A stretch of 39,057 nt of DNA from Parcubacteria bacterium OLB19 (lineage in GTDB: Bacteria > Patescibacteriota > Minisyncoccia > Phycocordibacterales > UBA918), in assembly GCA_001567365.1 (NCBI GenBank), contig JZEL01000013.1, positions 1-39,057 on the forward strand. Direction: 5' to 3'. A program made the translations under genes and the position numbers. Below, one piece after another: positions 36,172 to 39,057 of this stretch (its first letter is position 1; every line of letters begins with the position of its first letter). A model generated the notes under the pieces. The model was given only the letters and a program-made list of their open reading frames with translations, was not told the DNA's origin and made no database searches.

Positions 36172-36200
36172 TTGACTTTTATTCATCTTTATGTTATTAT
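36172..36200 (+). promoter_or_regulatory. Promoter TTGACT-17-TATTAT for the MntP-like gene
   Basis: TTGACT at 36172-36177 and TATTAT at 36195-36200 are separated by the ideal 17 bases. Transcription would start near 36207 and leave a leader of about 53 bases that holds a small hairpin (AAATAAG/CTTATTT) and AAAGGAGG at 36247-36254. Confidence 0.7.
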
Positions 36201-36259
36201 TGAGGGTAAATAAGATCTTTCTTATTTGATTCTTTACAACATAGAAAAAGGAGGTTTAA

Positions 36260-37024
36260 TTGAATACTTATAATTTCTGGATTCCGTGCATTTTAATGGG
36301 ATTTGGTATTGCCATAGATGTCACCATAGCCACACTTTCCAAGTTCCGTGATAACGACTTATCTCTAAAAACTTGGACAGTCCCGATTACCATCACTCAT
36401 GTAGTTTTTCCAGCAATTGGTTATTACTTCTTCTGGGGAATGGGGGTTTGGTTACCGTCCTTGCAAATGATATTGGGTATTATCGGCTTTCTATTGGTAG
36501 CATTATTCATCTATGAGGTGATGTGTGAATCGATGGGAACAGAACCTGTTTTTGGAATTTCAAGCTTTATTGCGAAGTTCTTTGGACTGGAAGAAGATGA
36601 TTCCCGAAGATTTGTTGCTATTTTAGCAGTTAGTTGGGACGCTCTTTGGAGTGGTCCAGCCAAATCAGCTCAAGCTGATGCAGGAAACTGGACGAATAAC
36701 GAAGTCTTTTTAAGCTTCTTTGTGGCTGGTTTGGCGGTGGCCATAATTGCTCAAGTAGCACTGGGCATAGCTTTCTTACTCAGGAAGGTTAAATTTCACA
36801 ACCCAGAAAGTCTAGCGAGATTTAATTTCTGGGGAAAATTTGTGGAACTATCAGTGATTGGAGGTTTTGGTGTCTTGTCATTATGGCACGGCTTGATTGA
36901 TGGGGGTAATTTATACATATCCATCATCATCGCTTCTGCAATCATGTTTTTGGTTTTCACAAAATACCGTAAAAATCTGATTGAAAGCGAAATGTCTGAA
37001 GCACAAGAAGCCGTGGATAAATAA
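36260..37024 (+). CDS. Six-helix membrane protein, MntP/LysE-superfamily-like
   Basis: 254 residues with about six membrane helices in two halves. Each half has an Asp in a GxxxD-type motif: GFGIAIDVTIATL in helix 1 and AVSWDALWSGPAKSA in helix 4, the position and spacing of the two conserved Asp of MntP manganese exporters (GMSMDAFAAS and TSLDAMAVG there). The context around the first, ending GYYFFWGMGVW, also fits. The similarity is moderate, so another member of the LysE/MntP clan is possible and the ion is not known. It starts at TTG 36260, seven bases after AAAGGAGG, the strongest Shine-Dalgarno in the window; no ATG fits. It is divergent from the hypothetical gene at 36057 and has a consensus promoter. 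Confidence 0.5.
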   Translation: MNTYNFWIPCILMGFGIAIDVTIATLSKFRDNDLSLKTWTVPITITHVVFPAIGYYFFWGMGVWLPSLQMILGIIGFLLVALFIYEVMCESMGTEPVFGISSFIAKFFGLEEDDSRRFVAILAVSWDALWSGPAKSAQADAGNWTNNEVFLSFFVAGLAVAIIAQVALGIAFLLRKVKFHNPESLARFNFWGKFVELSVIGGFGVLSLWHGLIDGGNLYISIIIASAIMFLVFTKYRKNLIESEMSEAQEAVDK

Positions 37025-37065
37025 TTTAAATTCACGACCGCAAGTTTATTAAACTTGCCGGTTTT

Positions 37066-38847
37066 TTATCCCACCAACTCCTCCGCCACATTTGTTGTCA
37101 TATCACCAGCGCCCATTGTCATTACTACCCCGCCTTTATTTTGATAAATATCATTTTTAATAAAAGCCACCGCCTCTTCAGGATTTTGTATCACTGTCGC
37201 CTTGACACCAAATTCAGCAATTGCCACCGCTAATTTTTCATTAGAGACACCAGAAACGTTTTCTTCACGAGCAGCGTAAATTGGCAAAAGTATCACCTCA
37301 TCTGCCTTAGCCAAAGCTTTTGCAAAATCCGCAAATAATTCGTGAGTTCTAGTATAAGTATGAGATTGAAAAACTACAGTCAGATATTCTTTAGGAAAAA
37401 GTTCGCGAGCGCCGGAAATTGTTACCATAATTTCTGTTGGATGATGGCCGTAATCATCGTACACTTCAACCTTATTATCATTCACAGAAAAATTACCTTT
37501 ATATTCAAAACGTCGCCAAGTACCGGAAAATTTTTCTAGAGCTTGATCACTTAGATTTTGATCAATATTCAAAGCCTTAACCACGGCCCTGACGGCACCG
37601 GCATTTAAACGATTATGCATGCCAGGCTGACGTAGAGAAATAGTTAAACTCACAAATTCTCGATAATCAATTATCTTCGCCACTACTCCCATTAAAACTG
37701 GTTTGATATTGTCATTAGTCGTATCGGCGACAATAAAGCCTGTATCTGGCACCTTCAGCGCCAAATCGCGGAAAGCACTTTGCACATCACTCAAATCTTT
37801 ATAGTAATCAACATGATCTAATTCAATATTTGTAATCACCAAAATATCTGGTTCAAGATGGAGAAAATCCCGCTTATATTCACAAGCCTCTACTACCGCA
37901 TATTTACTTTTACCAGCTCGAAAATTACTTCCGGTCTTTGATCTTAAAGAACCAATAACGGCGGTCGGGTCAAGACCAACTTCTTCCAAGACATCGGTCA
38001 TCATAGCTGTAGTAGTAGTCTTACCATGAGTACCCGCAATTGCAATCAGATAGTATGGATTTACCACCAATCCCAAGGCTTCGAAATAATTCATCATCGG
38101 CACGCCAAGTTTTTTTGCTTCCATCATTTCCTCATGATCTTTAGGCATAGCTTCGGTATAAATTACCAAATCAATATCCGGAGAAATATTATCGGCGATT
38201 TGTGAAGAAAAAATATTTACCCCCTCTTTAGCTAAAGCTTTGGTGATAAGTGATTCAGATCTGTCCGATCCGCTTACCTTTTTACCTTCATGCAAAAAGT
38301 ACCGAGCTAAAGCGGACATCCCAATACCACCGATACCGATGAAGTGAATTTTATTATACTTATTCATTTTCCAATCATTATACATTTTGATACCTTTATC
38401 AACCACTCCCGACCTATCAGGTGGCAACTCATCAAAACTAAACCAATTAGCGTCAATTATCTCTTGATCATCAATAATCAAATCCTCAACATTAGTATAA
38501 GTAACATAAAATCGTACTGTGTCTTTTTTGTATTCGGGTTCGGAATAAAAAGAGGAGATAAAAGTAAGAACATCAACTTCCAGACCAGATTCTTCTTTTA
38601 GCTCTCTTTTAGCCGCCACCTCAAAGCTCTCTCCCTTATCTACCATTCCACCCGGTATAACCCATTTCTTTTTTCCGTACCCAGTCCGCAACAAAAGAAT
38701 TTTGCCGTTATTTATTACTATAACTTTTACACCATTGGTTTTTGGTCTAAATAAAAAATAATAAATTTTCTTTACTAGATTTTCTATAAAAAAATAGATC
38801 TCACGTAAAACGCGTAACAAGACTGGGCGAGGATTATGATGAAGCAT
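37066..38847 (-). CDS. murC: NUDIX hydrolase - UDP-N-acetylmuramate:L-alanine ligase (MurC), apparent fusion
   Basis: Residues 1-160 are a NUDIX domain with a complete Nudix box (GGMVDKGESFEVAAKRELKE... residues 66-89), preceded by a hydrophobic amphipathic helix. Residues 161-593 are a full MurC: HFIGIGGIGMSALARYFL, the ATP loop IAGTHGKTTTTAMM, ACEYKRDFLHL, NIELDHVDYY and YDDYGHHPTE. MurC adds L-Ala to UDP-MurNAc. The join reads ...YNDWK-MNKYNKI, with MurC's own ATG at 38367. If the AAAA at 38367-38370 had one base fewer, the NUDIX frame would stop at TGA overlapping this ATG, the usual two-gene layout; so the fusion may be false. MurD lies directly upstream. Confidence 0.85.
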   Translation of the reverse strand: MLHHNPRPVLLRVLREIYFFIENLVKKIYYFLFRPKTNGVKVIVINNGKILLLRTGYGKKKWVIPGGMVDKGESFEVAAKRELKEESGLEVDVLTFISSFYSEPEYKKDTVRFYVTYTNVEDLIIDDQEIIDANWFSFDELPPDRSGVVDKGIKMYNDWKMNKYNKIHFIGIGGIGMSALARYFLHEGKKVSGSDRSESLITKALAKEGVNIFSSQIADNISPDIDLVIYTEAMPKDHEEMMEAKKLGVPMMNYFEALGLVVNPYYLIAIAGTHGKTTTTAMMTDVLEEVGLDPTAVIGSLRSKTGSNFRAGKSKYAVVEACEYKRDFLHLEPDILVITNIELDHVDYYKDLSDVQSAFRDLALKVPDTGFIVADTTNDNIKPVLMGVVAKIIDYREFVSLTISLRQPGMHNRLNAGAVRAVVKALNIDQNLSDQALEKFSGTWRRFEYKGNFSVNDNKVEVYDDYGHHPTEIMVTISGARELFPKEYLTVVFQSHTYTRTHELFADFAKALAKADEVILLPIYAAREENVSGVSNEKLAVAIAEFGVKATVIQNPEEAVAFIKNDIYQNKGGVVMTMGAGDMTTNVAEELVG

Positions 38848-39057
38848 ACTTCCCTATTAGACCCAAAAACTCATCATTCCTTTCATATTCATTTTTATAT
38901 TGTGAGAAAGAAGCGAAAGCTGGTGAGAATAAAATAATATTTCCAGCTTCAGCTAAAGATAGGGATTTGGCTACGGCTTCGTTTAAATTAGCCACTATAG
39001 TAGGAGAAATATTTTTTTGCTCTAAAGCTGAAACTAGTTTGTCGGTACCATTACCAG
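38834..39057 (-). CDS. murD: MurD C-terminus (partial)
   Basis: Only the 3' end is in the window. The last 73 codons read GNGTDKLVSALEQKN..., LSLAEAGNIILFSPAFASFSQ and YERNDEFLGLIGKYASS, the C-terminal domain of UDP-N-acetylmuramoyl-L-alanine:D-glutamate ligase (the SPAxASFD...ERGxxF signature). The frame continues past the right edge. It overlaps the start of the NUDIX/MurC gene by 14 bases, so the mur genes are co-transcribed. Confidence 0.85.
   Translation of the reverse strand, partial: GNGTDKLVSALEQKNISPTIVANLNEAVAKSLSLAEAGNIILFSPAFASFSQYKNEYERNDEFLGLIGKYASS

Noticed and set aside
36201..36259. yybP-ykoY manganese riboswitch before the MntP-like gene
   Set aside because: The leader is only about 53 bases and lacks the conserved double-loop sequence; only a 7-bp hairpin is visible.
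1..39057. CRISPR arrays, tRNA or rRNA genes, insertion sequences
   Set aside because: No regularly spaced repeats, cloverleaf with TTCGA-type T loop, rRNA-like segments or transposase motifs were recognised on either strand; a covariance-model search would be needed to exclude a divergent tRNA.

Overview
The window is a low-GC, gene-dense bacterial segment that looks like a member of the Candidate Phyla Radiation (Patescibacteria), most likely a parcubacterium. The clues are combined family content: signal-peptide surface proteins with GIGTTTP-type repeats, helix-turn-helix proteins carried on a single membrane helix, a VirD4/TraD-like ATPase, a lamin-tail/PKD surface protein, a GHL13-type TIM-barrel protein, and an L,D-transpeptidase fused to an S11 carboxypeptidase. 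Assignment to a finer taxon is not possible from this sequence alone.

Layout. Almost everything is on the minus strand. 1-3.2 kb: a surface protein preceded by two membrane-tethered HTH proteins. 3.2-9 kb: housekeeping genes gatB, obg, a small holin-like membrane protein, secA and a histone H1-like basic peptide. 9.2-26.9 kb: murB followed by a large surface-polysaccharide region (O-antigen ligase with TPRs, flippase, several glycosyltransferases of different folds, two SDR sugar-nucleotide enzymes, a NodU-type carbamoyltransferase, galE, a degenerate sulfotransferase-like protein). 26.9-35.5 kb: yvcK, the lamin-tail/PKD surface protein, the VirD4-like ATPase, the transpeptidase/carboxypeptidase, the GHL13-like protein, a small membrane protein and rsmI. 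36-39 kb: a hypothetical protein, an MntP-like membrane protein, an apparent NUDIX-MurC protein and the C-terminus of MurD. Together these genes build and decorate the cell envelope: precursor synthesis (murB, murC, murD), peptidoglycan remodelling, glycan synthesis/export, and surface proteins.

Three patterns cut across genes. (1) Fourteen otherwise normal genes, including essential ones (gatB, obg, murB), are broken by what looks like one extra base in a homopolymer; removing one base restores the full family sequence each time. I annotate these as single genes and give the break points. The most economical explanation is a systematic consensus error, not biology. (2) Many start codons lie only 6-10 bases after a good -10 box (TATAAT/TATACT, often with an extended TG), with no Shine-Dalgarno, implying widespread leaderless transcription; genes with longer leaders do carry AGGAGG-like sites. 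(3) GC-rich perfect palindromes occur in this AT-rich DNA, three of them with a GCGAAGC centre, and two lie inside coding sequence (murB and rsmI).

No tRNA, rRNA, CRISPR array, transposase or prophage was recognised. No gene-free stretch exceeds 300 bases.
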